Source of the DNA: Nitrospirota bacterium
GTDB lineage: Bacteria > Nitrospirota > Nitrospiria > Nitrospirales > NS-4
Direction of reading: 5' to 3'
DNA length: 9,128 nucleotides
Assembly: GCA_005877855.1 (NCBI GenBank)
Contig: VBOF01000210.1
Span: forward strand, 1 to 9,128
Numbering within the stretch: position 1 is the stretch's first letter; each line of letters starts with the position of its first letter. Of this stretch, positions 1 through 6,234 are shown one piece after another. Below the pieces are notes generated by a model. The model saw only the letters and a program-made list of their open reading frames with translations, had not been told where the DNA came from and did no database searches. A program made the translations under genes and the position numbers.

Positions 1-678
1 TATTCGTTGGACCTTGCCTGCAACACCGGTAAGAATAGCCAGGAGGTATTCCGCCAGGAAAATATCTTTAATATTAAGGGCCCGTAATGTATCGAATCTG
101 CTTTTCAAATCCTCAGTTCGCTGTACATCGTAATAAGATGCATCAAAATAGTGCGCAAATTGATTCAGGGTGCGCTCTGCAGCAGTTTCCTGTATAAGAG
201 ACGGAGGGCGACAGCGCCATTTTAATTCTACTTTGTTTCCGTAGGCCCCATTGTAATTGTAAGGGACAAATTTATCTGATGACGTGACCCAGAACACGCC
301 TACATGACCTCCACACGCGCTATAGTCTGGATGCACGCGAAGAAACTCGACAGCAAGTTTGAGTCCTTCACCTATAAAACAGTCGTCGTTGTCCGCAAGA
401 GCCACAAACGGCGTCTCAATGCGTGAGAGCGCATCGACTACTTTTGAATAATACTCAGCATAGGTCTGGTCATACGGGTACCGTACGTATTCATAGGTGA
501 CATTCGGGAAATTTGCCTTGTTGGATAGAACATTGGGTACGGTTTCATCTGCACCGCCATCGGCAATCAAGACCTTAAAAGGAAAGCGGATGCTATTCGC
601 ATAGGACATCCAGCGGAAAGTGAAGAGAGCCCTGTCCTTAAGCGTCAATAGAATTGTCAATTCGTTATCGCCGGTCAT
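1..678 (-). CDS. Glycosyltransferase, TIGR00180-like GT-A family (3' end beyond left edge)
   Basis: Reading from ATG at 678 down to base 1 gives 226 open codons without a stop, so the C-terminus lies outside the window. The N-terminus has a GT-A nucleotide-sugar fold pattern: strand TILLTLKDR (residues 8-16), then FKVLIADGG (34-42), then a hydrophobic strand ending in the acidic motif ADNDD (95-99), the expected metal/nucleotide-sugar site. The RYPYDQTYAEYYSK stretch (66-79) and the ADNDD box resemble what I remember of the TIGR00180 family, a poorly characterised glycosyltransferase group in surface polysaccharide loci. No signal peptide or membrane segment is visible, so a cytoplasmic or peripheral enzyme adding a sugar to the lipid-linked repeat is expected. 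The start is supported by GAGG six bases upstream. It follows the SDR gene after 25 bases. Base composition is lower in GC than the right half of the window. Acceptor and donor sugars cannot be inferred. Confidence 0.82.
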   Translation of the reverse strand, partial: MTGDNELTILLTLKDRALFTFRWMSYANSIRFPFKVLIADGGADETVPNVLSNKANFPNVTYEYVRYPYDQTYAEYYSKVVDALSRIETPFVALADNDDCFIGEGLKLAVEFLRVHPDYSACGGHVGVFWVTSSDKFVPYNYNGAYGNKVELKWRCRPPSLIQETAAERTLNQFAHYFDASYYDVQRTEDLKSRFDTLRALNIKDIFLAEYLLAILTGVAGKVQRI

Positions 679-682
679 AGAA

Positions 683-688
683 TTCCTC
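683..688 (-). promoter_or_regulatory. Ribosome binding site for the terminal glycosyltransferase
   Basis: On the minus strand GAGGAA sits six bases (counting from GAGG) before the ATG at 678, inside the 25-base gap after the SDR stop. It supports this start for a gene whose end is not in the window. A 10-base palindrome (686-695) overlaps it, probably by chance. Confidence 0.6.
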
Positions 689-703
689 GATCGAGAAGTT
701 TCA

Positions 704-1687
704 TCACTCACTCACAATGGCACCGGCTATTTTCCCCTTAGTAAGCGTCTTGAATAACTTTATCGTATCGCCAATTCCCCGCCTCAAATCGCCTTTGAAT
801 TCAAATCCCAGATTCTCAATACGATTGCTCATCACGCGATAAGAGAGTTGATTCATCACAGGTGAGTCTACGTACTCAACACATACGTCCGGCACATATG
901 CCGAAACTATTTCTACAATGTGGCTCACCGAGGTGTTAAGCGTTAAAATGTTGTAGACGCGTCCTTCGAACAAGGTTCGCTGCAGAATAAATTTCAACGC
1001 CTCCACCGCGTCGGCCAGGTCCAAATACGGGCGCTGCTGATGCAGAGCAGTACGCCAAACGGTAATGGCCTGGCCCATGACCGCCTGCCAACAGAATCTG
1101 TTGATTGCAGTATGAAAGCGCATTCCGGGTGAGACGCCAAAGATCGTACCGAACCGGCACACGACAAAGGCTAAATCTTCCGCCCGTCCCAATGCCTGCA
1201 GGAGTTGCTCAGCTTTCAATTTGGATTCGGCATAAGGATTCTGTGGACGTAGATCAGTGATTGGGCAATCCTCATCAACAAGATCAGTTTGCCCGCCGTA
1301 TACGCTGGTGCTTGAGATGAAAATAAGCGCAGCTCCAGCTCGAGCACAGGCCTTGGCCACCCTCTCGGTTCCGAGATAATTGACACACTCGACCTGCTCT
1401 TTCATCTCAAAGCTGTCCGTAGCGTTCGTGATGGCCGCCAGGTGGATTACCACGTCGGCGCCATCGAGCAGCCGGCCCAGATCAGCGGTCAACACATCGG
1501 CTTCAACAAAGCGGTACTGTCCCTCGGTAGGCAAGTTAAAAAGCGAGCAATAGCGGTGAGTCGATAGGTTATCCAGGAGTATGATGTCCGCCTCGGGAAG
1601 CGTGCAAGGGATCTCCCGGATCAACCGCGAGCCGATGTGCCCCAGCGCGCCTGTTACGACAATCTTCATTCGTTCAGGCAAACTCAT
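704..1687 (-). CDS. NAD(P)-dependent SDR sugar epimerase/dehydratase (second SDR)
   Basis: This is an extended short-chain dehydrogenase/reductase acting on a nucleotide sugar in the cytoplasm. Counting from M at 1687, the sequence MKIVVTGALGHIGS (from residue 7) gives the GxxGxxG Rossmann motif. IHLAAITNA (about 81-89) is the cofactor-contact strand, and ISSTSVYGG carries the catalytic Ser/Thr. PYAESK (about 151-156) supplies the YxxxK dyad, so the active site is intact. The length (327 aa) is normal for the family. I chose the ATG at 1687 because its ATGA overlaps the TGA of the preceding gene. A GTG at 1699 and the ATG at 1669 (starting directly at MKIVVTG) are real alternatives. The gene ends in tandem TGA stops. 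Family members include UDP-glucose 4-epimerase-like, GDP/TDP-sugar epimerase, reductase and dehydratase enzymes, and the substrate cannot be named here. It directly follows the CmcI-type gene, and the two are probably translationally coupled. Confidence 0.88.
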   Translation of the reverse strand: MSLPERMKIVVTGALGHIGSRLIREIPCTLPEADIILLDNLSTHRYCSLFNLPTEGQYRFVEADVLTADLGRLLDGADVVIHLAAITNATDSFEMKEQVECVNYLGTERVAKACARAGAALIFISSTSVYGGQTDLVDEDCPITDLRPQNPYAESKLKAEQLLQALGRAEDLAFVVCRFGTIFGVSPGMRFHTAINRFCWQAVMGQAITVWRTALHQQRPYLDLADAVEALKFILQRTLFEGRVYNILTLNTSVSHIVEIVSAYVPDVCVEYVDSPVMNQLSYRVMSNRIENLGFEFKGDLRRGIGDTIKLFKTLTKGKIAGAIVSE

Positions 1688-2433
1688 TCTTTGCAACACC
1701 TCAAGTACCCGCCAGGATGAAGCGTCATGAGCAGCTTGTTCTCAAGCACTTGGTCCACTTCAAACCTCCCATTTTCCTTGAGAAAAGCATCACGAGCAGT
1801 CTTAGGATTATTACCCAAGCCCCACGGCCTTGGACGATTTTCAACGATTTCAGGGATGTGCTCCACGTGGGTATCGCAACACACCAAATAGTGGCCCACG
1901 CCGATCAGTTGTGAATAGAGTCGTAGCTCCTTCAGCACGTGATCATGGGTATGAAAGGAGTCGAGTATAACCAAGACTTCGCGTGTGTCGCCGACGAGAG
2001 ACTTGACCAGACCAAAGGTTGTTTCGTCAGTGGAGGATCCCTTAATTAAAGCAATTCTGTCAGAGATCTTGCCAAACGAATTAAGTTTTTGTTTCACATG
2101 CTCGGGGATGTAAGTATCAACTCCCACAATATGCCCGCCACCAAGGCCCTCCATCAGCGTCGAATAAAATAACAGCGAGCCTCCCCACGCAACACCCAGT
2201 TCTATGATGAATTTCGGCCGAGTCTTGAAAACGATTTCCTGCAGAGCAAACATGTCCTGAGCCAGTTGCAACACCGGCTCGCCAAACCAACTGGTCTGAT
2301 GAATCCAATAATACCGATCAGCGCTTACGATCAGCTCGAACACTTTTCGGCGCAATTCCACATCCGCAGACATCGCTTCAGCAGACTGAAGACGCAATGC
2401 CTCAAACTCTTCTCTGGTCAACAACTTGCTCAC
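1684..2433 (-). CDS. CmcI-type ('cephalosporin hydroxylase' family) SAM-dependent methyltransferase homologue
   Basis: The protein (249 aa) matches the CmcI/rhamnosyl O-methyltransferase family. Residues 74-86 (FIIELGVAWGGS) form the SAM-binding loop and VGVD (103-106) is the acidic ribose-contact strand. LDSFHTH (157-162) and CDTHVE (186-191) supply acidic residues like those that bind Mg in CmcI. WGLGNNP (204-210) followed by ENKLLMTLHPGGYLR near the C-terminus is characteristic. Despite the family name, a beta-lactam role is unlikely in this setting. O-methylation of a sugar, or an unassigned nucleotide-sugar step, fits better. I chose the GTG at 2433, because AGGGGA lies five bases upstream and the start falls 23 bases after the previous stop. 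The same frame stays open back to 2535, but that would overlap the upstream SDR gene by 79 bases and adds unrelated sequence. It overlaps the next SDR start by four bases (ATGA). Confidence 0.85.
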   Translation of the reverse strand: MSKLLTREEFEALRLQSAEAMSADVELRRKVFELIVSADRYYWIHQTSWFGEPVLQLAQDMFALQEIVFKTRPKFIIELGVAWGGSLLFYSTLMEGLGGGHIVGVDTYIPEHVKQKLNSFGKISDRIALIKGSSTDETTFGLVKSLVGDTREVLVILDSFHTHDHVLKELRLYSQLIGVGHYLVCCDTHVEHIPEIVENRPRPWGLGNNPKTARDAFLKENGRFEVDQVLENKLLMTLHPGGYLRCCKE

Positions 2434-2438
2434 GATAA

Positions 2439-2444
2439 TCCCCT
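2439..2444 (-). promoter_or_regulatory. Ribosome binding site deciding the GTG start of the CmcI-type gene
   Basis: Minus-strand AGGGGA followed by the five-base spacer TTATC precedes GTG at 2433. It lies in the 23-base gap after the SDR stop and favours this GTG over the longer open frame that begins at 2535 inside the upstream gene. Confidence 0.6.
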
Positions 2445-2456
2445 GCCAGCCACGGA

Positions 2457-3530
2457 CTATTTCAAAGATCCAGCCATTGTCAATGATTCTATGGTCACAT
2501 CGATCCCCTGCTCTAACCCCATCATTGGCTTCCAACCGGTTGCTTGCCGAAAACGCGTTGTATCCGCGACAAAATCGCGCATCTCAAATGCATCAGTCTT
2601 TGCCAACTCCTCAACATGGATCGGCACGTGTTGATCAGTTCGGACACTGACCTTGTCAGCAATCAGTTGACAGACCTCTGAAATTGTTCTGCCCTCTCCG
2701 CTCCCGATAACGTAAAACCGGCCGTCAAGTAATGAGCGATCGGTACCGGCCAGGAGGAGAGCGCAGACAACATCGTCGACGAAAATATAGTCGCGTACGC
2801 AATGTTGATTGGCATACAGCGTGAGCGACTTCCCTGCTATCGCATCGGCTATCATTTTGTTGATGACGACACGGCTCATAGCAGACCGGCGTGCGGTCGG
2901 ACCATAGACATTCGCCAAGCGAAGGATGATCGACTTGATGCCATGGCTTTTCGCGTAAATGCGCAGGTGGCTCTCAGCCATCACCTTATGGACAGCCCAG
3001 GGAATCAAAGGGTTGTCACGGTTATCCTCATCAACAGGCAAGGAATCAACGAGACCGAACACGTTTGCTGAACTCGAAAATACTATGTGAGGGCAATAAC
3101 GATGCCTACGGCATTCCTCAACCAAGTGCAACACTGGCAGCGCATTGCATTGTAAATCAAGGATCGGGTCATACACAGAGCTTCGCATGTACTCTAATCC
3201 AGCCAGGTGGAAGACATAATCGACACCGGGCAATACGGTATCCCAAGTATGACGCGTGGACACATCACCGGTCACGATCGAAATCTCCGCATCTCGGCGA
3301 TCTGGTACCCATGCGTCAAGCGGTGACCGGTCCAGCAGTATAAGCTTGCAGTGTACGTTCGCGAGTGCCTGCGTGAGGGCAGATCCAATATAGCCACGGC
3401 CGCCAGTGATTAATATGGTCCGACCATGATAGGCATCGGCGATTGTACTTGAGACTGTCAGTGAAGAGCCCTCCCCTTCCTGATGCGATGTCCGAGCACA
3501 GATCTCTTTAGAGGGCACCCTGCGATGCAC
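2457..3530 (-). CDS. SDR-family sugar epimerase/dehydratase homologue with Trp in place of catalytic Tyr
   Basis: This is an extended SDR protein of up to 357 aa. TILITGGRGYIGS (38-50) is the Rossmann glycine motif, HLAGLEY (108-114) the cofactor strand and FSSSANVFG (151-159) the Ser motif. RDYIFVDDV (246-254) and the C-terminal ATGWKP are usual for UDP/TDP-sugar epimerases. At the catalytic YxxxK position the sequence is PWAVHK: Trp178 replaces Tyr while Lys182 remains, and the codon is plainly TGG. Activity may be altered, lost or structural. The start is uncertain. GTG at 3530 lies three bases after the methyltransferase stop but has no good ribosome site and gives a 35-residue tail before the fold. 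A CTG at 3461 has a strong purine-rich site. The gene is followed after 23 bases by the CmcI-type gene. The enzyme would be cytoplasmic; the substrate is unknown. Confidence 0.83.
   Translation of the reverse strand: MHRRVPSKEICARTSHQEGEGSSLTVSSTIADAYHGRTILITGGRGYIGSALTQALANVHCKLILLDRSPLDAWVPDRRDAEISIVTGDVSTRHTWDTVLPGVDYVFHLAGLEYMRSSVYDPILDLQCNALPVLHLVEECRRHRYCPHIVFSSSANVFGLVDSLPVDEDNRDNPLIPWAVHKVMAESHLRIYAKSHGIKSIILRLANVYGPTARRSAMSRVVINKMIADAIAGKSLTLYANQHCVRDYIFVDDVVCALLLAGTDRSLLDGRFYVIGSGEGRTISEVCQLIADKVSVRTDQHVPIHVEELAKTDAFEMRDFVADTTRFRQATGWKPMMGLEQGIDVTIESLTMAGSLK
3459..3480 (-). promoter_or_regulatory. Strong Shine-Dalgarno-like element before an in-frame CTG (possible true SDR start)
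   Basis: The minus strand carries GGAAGGGGAGGG (3480-3469), seven bases, then CTG (3461-3459), in frame with the SDR. No ATG, GTG or TTG is available between this site and the Rossmann motif. Starting here would leave a 12-residue lead before GRTILITGG, as in typical family members. It could equally be coding sequence for a Glu/Gly-rich stretch. CTG starts are rare, hence the low confidence. Confidence 0.3.
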
Positions 3531-3533
3531 TCG

Positions 3534-4754
3534 TCATATCAGAATCTGCACCTTTGGCACATACACAATCCACTTACCGCCCGCCGCCTGGAATCCCCGT
3601 TCCTTGGGGATGATCTCCCGGGCGTGATTCCAGGCAAATAGCAGAGCATGATCCGGATAATTTGCGGTAAACTCCGTATAAGGCCGGACAGGAATATGAG
3701 CGCCGGGACTGAACTTCCCCTGTTTGATGGGCGTCGTATCACTGATGAATTCCACCAGATCGCGGGTGATGCCGCAATAGTTGATCACCGTCGTGCTCTT
3801 GGACGTCGCGCCATACCCCACTACCCGCTTGCCCAGTCGCTTCAGCTTGAAGAGGAGCGCCATCAGCTCCTCGCGTGATCGTTCGGTCCTGCGGCGAAAC
3901 CCCTCGAACGTCTCCGGCTGCTCCAGTCCAAGCGCCTTCTCTCGCTCACAGTGTGCCATAACAGCAGCAGACCCTTTTCTGGCCCCTTCATGGGTAACCA
4001 CATAGCGCATCGACCCGCCATGGACATTCTGTGGCATCACATCGACCACTTCTAAGCCATGCCGCTGAAACAGATAGCGGACGGACGTCACGGAGAAATA
4101 AAACGCATGCTCGTCATAGATCTGATCGTACGCCGTCTTGTCGAGTATATCGCCAAGATACGGATCTTCAAACACGAGTACGCCACCTGGCTTGAGCAGC
4201 ATCTTGATCCCTGCAACAACCGAATGAAGATATGGAATGTGACACAGCACGTTGGCACCCAGAACTGCATCCGCCTGTCCGTACTCAGCCACAATCTCGC
4301 GTGCCAGATCTTCATCGAAATACCGTTGGAGCGCTCGAAGGCCTTTATTGACGGCGACTTGTGCCACGTTAGCCGATGGTTCGATTCCCAGATGACGAAT
4401 GCCGACCTGCGCAAACTGCTCCAGCAAGATTCCGTCGTTGCAGCCAATCTCCACCACAAATGGATCATGCGGCGGTAGATAGTCGGCTATCACTTGGTGG
4501 GAAAACTTTTCGAAATGGGTAGCCATAGACGTTGAAGTGGATGAGAAATAAGCATAATGGGGGGTGAACATCCTCTCTCGCGACGGTTGTTCACTAAGCT
4601 GCACCATGCAGCAACTTGGACAAAACGCCACCACAAGCTCAAAAAAGTACTCATTGCGAAACTGATCGGAGGCGAGGAATCCATTTGCCAGCGGCATCTT
4701 GCCAAATGACAGGAATGGCACATATTCAACTTGGCAAATTCGACACTTAGACAT
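3534..4754 (-). CDS. Zinc-binding sugar C-methyltransferase (TylCIII/TcaB9/NovU-like, class I SAM-dependent)
   Basis: The 406-aa protein has the three-part layout of nucleotide-sugar C-methyltransferases, whose usual length is about 410 aa. An N-terminal zinc module has Cys4, Cys7, Cys45 and Cys48. The SAM domain has VVEIGCNDGILL (100-111) and LLKPGGVLVFEDPY (186-199). The segment QIYDEHAFYFS (211-221) contains the Tyr-x-Glu-His group (Y213, E215, H216), which matches the catalytic Tyr/His set described for TcaB9. HGGSMRYVV follows, and the C-terminal Rossmann-like domain contains VVGYGATSKSTT. The enzyme is expected to put a methyl group on the carbon next to the keto group of an NDP-4-ketohexose, giving a branched sugar. 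The ATG at 4754 is the first sensible start after the sugar transferase stop; the frame is open back to 4982, but that part overlaps the upstream gene. The ribosome site is weak. The exact target carbon (C3 or C5) cannot be read from sequence. Confidence 0.88.
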   Translation of the reverse strand: MSKCRICQVEYVPFLSFGKMPLANGFLASDQFRNEYFFELVVAFCPSCCMVQLSEQPSRERMFTPHYAYFSSTSTSMATHFEKFSHQVIADYLPPHDPFVVEIGCNDGILLEQFAQVGIRHLGIEPSANVAQVAVNKGLRALQRYFDEDLAREIVAEYGQADAVLGANVLCHIPYLHSVVAGIKMLLKPGGVLVFEDPYLGDILDKTAYDQIYDEHAFYFSVTSVRYLFQRHGLEVVDVMPQNVHGGSMRYVVTHEGARKGSAAVMAHCEREKALGLEQPETFEGFRRRTERSREELMALLFKLKRLGKRVVGYGATSKSTTVINYCGITRDLVEFISDTTPIKQGKFSPGAHIPVRPYTEFTANYPDHALLFAWNHAREIIPKERGFQAAGGKWIVYVPKVQILI

Positions 4755-4845
4755 GCCACAACTCTGGGATACCTGGGTCAGAAACCAGTGATGAATGTCA
4801 TAGGGTTCATTGATCGTTGTCGCGATAGAATCTGTCTGAGGCTGA
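4755..4845 (-). other. 91-base intergenic gap, the widest in the cluster
   Basis: This lies between the sugar transferase stop and the C-methyltransferase start. All other junctions are 25 bases or shorter, or overlap. I see no hairpin followed by a T run and no convincing -35/-10 pair on the minus strand. A ten-codon frame here (starting ATGAACCCT) has no ribosome site and is probably chance. The upstream and downstream genes differ in apparent GC content, so the gap may mark a module boundary. Confidence 0.5.
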
Positions 4846-6225
4846 CTACCGTACTCCTTTACCGAGCAAGACCACCGAGACCGTCTTAAAAAGAATTTTG
4901 AGGTCGAGTGCCAGCGACATATTCTTGACGTAATAGAGGTCATACTCCAGTTTCCTATAGGCATCTTCCACCGAACTCCCATAAGGGTAGTTCACCTGCG
5001 CCCAGCCGGTGATCCCAGGCTTCACCACATGACGCAAGGAGTAGTACGGAATCTTCTCCTTATACTCCTTCACGAGAATGTCCCATTCCGCTCGGGGGCC
5101 GATGAAGCTCATCTCTCCCGTGAGCACATTCCACATCTGCGGAATCTCATCAATCCGCAGGAAGCGCAGTATCATCCCCATCAGCGTCACTCGTGGGTCG
5201 TTCTTCGCGGTATAGGGGGACTGTGTCTCGTCCCCCCCTTTCATCGTTCTGAACTTCAGCGCCGAAAACAGTCGCTCATTCTGCCCCACACGGGTCTGCC
5301 GGAAGAATACCGGTCCACGAGATTCCGCAGCCACCAGTATGGCCGCCATCACCAAGAGCGGGCTCGCCAGCAACAGCCCAACCCCCGCGCAGGCCACATC
5401 CGTTATCCGCTTGATGCGCCGGAACATGCGGCCGTGGAGTAGGAGGAATCCCGGTGCGTACACGAACCACGAATCCCGAACTTGCGTCAAAAGGATCTTC
5501 CCGGCCACCTGCTCACTGACGGTGACCAGGTCGGACACAAAGACTCCCTTCATCCGGCATTGCAGGGTCGCGCGGATCAGTCTTTCGCCTTCAGCCTTCG
5601 CCAGCGCCATAATGATGCCTTGGACGTCGTGCTCTTGCACGAGCTCCGGTAGAGCGTCAGCGCCGCCCAAGACCGCGTGTCCACCGATCGTCCGTGTTTG
5701 CCTATCTGGATCGTCATCAATGAAGCCCACCACATGGTACTCAGTACCGAATCGCTTCAAGAGGTCTAACGCCGTCTGCCCGTCTTCACCAGTTCCCACG
5801 ATGAGAACTCGCTTGGGAATGAGCATCTCTTGTCGGAGACGCCAAAAGTTGATCCTCCATAGATACAGCAAGGGAATCGCGAGTCCCATCTGAATAAAGA
5901 ACGAGCTGCGTGGCAGCTTCACACCGGGCATCAAATAGAACAAACCAGACAACCCGACTCCCGCCATCACGACCGCTCCAAGGATATGCGTCAAAGTCGA
6001 TGCCTGTTGGCTTCGGTAGTTCTTCTGGATGTCGTAGAGGTCGAACATCGACAGGGTGAGGAGATACACCCCGAGGCTCACCAAGGCTGTTGGGAAGAAA
6101 TCCCCGGCGTTCGGCCCGACCTTCCACCACCAATACTGCAGGGCCAGATGAAAAGCCCCAAGCAGAATGGCCGCATCACCGCCGATCAGAATTATCTGAT
6201 GTTTCCACGATCCGGGACGGTACAC
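4846..6225 (-). CDS. Undecaprenyl-phosphate sugar-phosphate transferase (polyprenol PNPT, EPS initiating enzyme, PEP-CTERM-associated type)
   Basis: This 459-aa inner-membrane enzyme transfers a sugar-1-phosphate from a nucleotide sugar to undecaprenyl phosphate, starting the lipid-linked repeat unit. The N-terminal third has hydrophobic segments at about 11-30, 45-62, 80-99 and 108-123. A central Rossmann-like CoA-binding-type domain begins at VLIVGTGEDG (140-149). A re-entrant hydrophobic helix lies at about 277-300. The catalytic C-terminal domain contains PVFFRQTRVG (305-314), LKFRTM (323-328), the catalytic Asp-Glu in RIDEIPQMWNV (D359, E360), MSFIGPR (372-378) and KPGITGWAQVNYPYGSSVED (402-421). 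The central GKILLTQVRDSWFVYAPGF and the C-terminal YDLYYVKN-SLALDLKILFKT pattern resemble the sugar transferases found with exosortase/PEP-CTERM loci. The start is GTG, preceded by GAGGG four bases away. That site overlaps the stop of the GT4 gene, so the two are likely coupled. The donor sugar is not determinable. Confidence 0.92.
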   Translation of the reverse strand: MYRPGSWKHQIILIGGDAAILLGAFHLALQYWWWKVGPNAGDFFPTALVSLGVYLLTLSMFDLYDIQKNYRSQQASTLTHILGAVVMAGVGLSGLFYLMPGVKLPRSSFFIQMGLAIPLLYLWRINFWRLRQEMLIPKRVLIVGTGEDGQTALDLLKRFGTEYHVVGFIDDDPDRQTRTIGGHAVLGGADALPELVQEHDVQGIIMALAKAEGERLIRATLQCRMKGVFVSDLVTVSEQVAGKILLTQVRDSWFVYAPGFLLLHGRMFRRIKRITDVACAGVGLLLASPLLVMAAILVAAESRGPVFFRQTRVGQNERLFSALKFRTMKGGDETQSPYTAKNDPRVTLMGMILRFLRIDEIPQMWNVLTGEMSFIGPRAEWDILVKEYKEKIPYYSLRHVVKPGITGWAQVNYPYGSSVEDAYRKLEYDLYYVKNMSLALDLKILFKTVSVVLLGKGVR

Positions 6226-6229
6226 CTTG

Positions 6230-6234
6230 CCCTC
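6230..6234 (-). promoter_or_regulatory. Ribosome binding site overlapping the GT4 stop codon
   Basis: Minus-strand GAGGG shares bases with the TGA stop of the GT4 gene (6235-6233) and lies four bases before the GTG start of the sugar transferase at 6225. This supports the GTG start and suggests translational coupling of the two genes. Confidence 0.55.

Noticed and set aside
686..695. 10-base perfect palindrome CTCGATCGAG as an operator
   Set aside because: It is short, does not extend outward, overlaps a ribosome site inside an operon and is not seen repeated elsewhere in the window.
1684..2433. Cephalosporin hydroxylase acting in beta-lactam synthesis
   Set aside because: The family name comes from CmcI, but no beta-lactam genes are present and the whole neighbourhood is glycan biosynthesis.
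4755..4845. Ten-codon frame between the sugar transferase and the C-methyltransferase as a leader peptide
   Set aside because: There is no ribosome site, no run of regulatory codons and no hairpin or terminator after it.
5339..5893. 184-codon open frame on the plus strand
   Set aside because: It is antisense to the catalytic and Rossmann parts of the sugar transferase. The composition is low-complexity Ser/Arg/Pro with no family resemblance.
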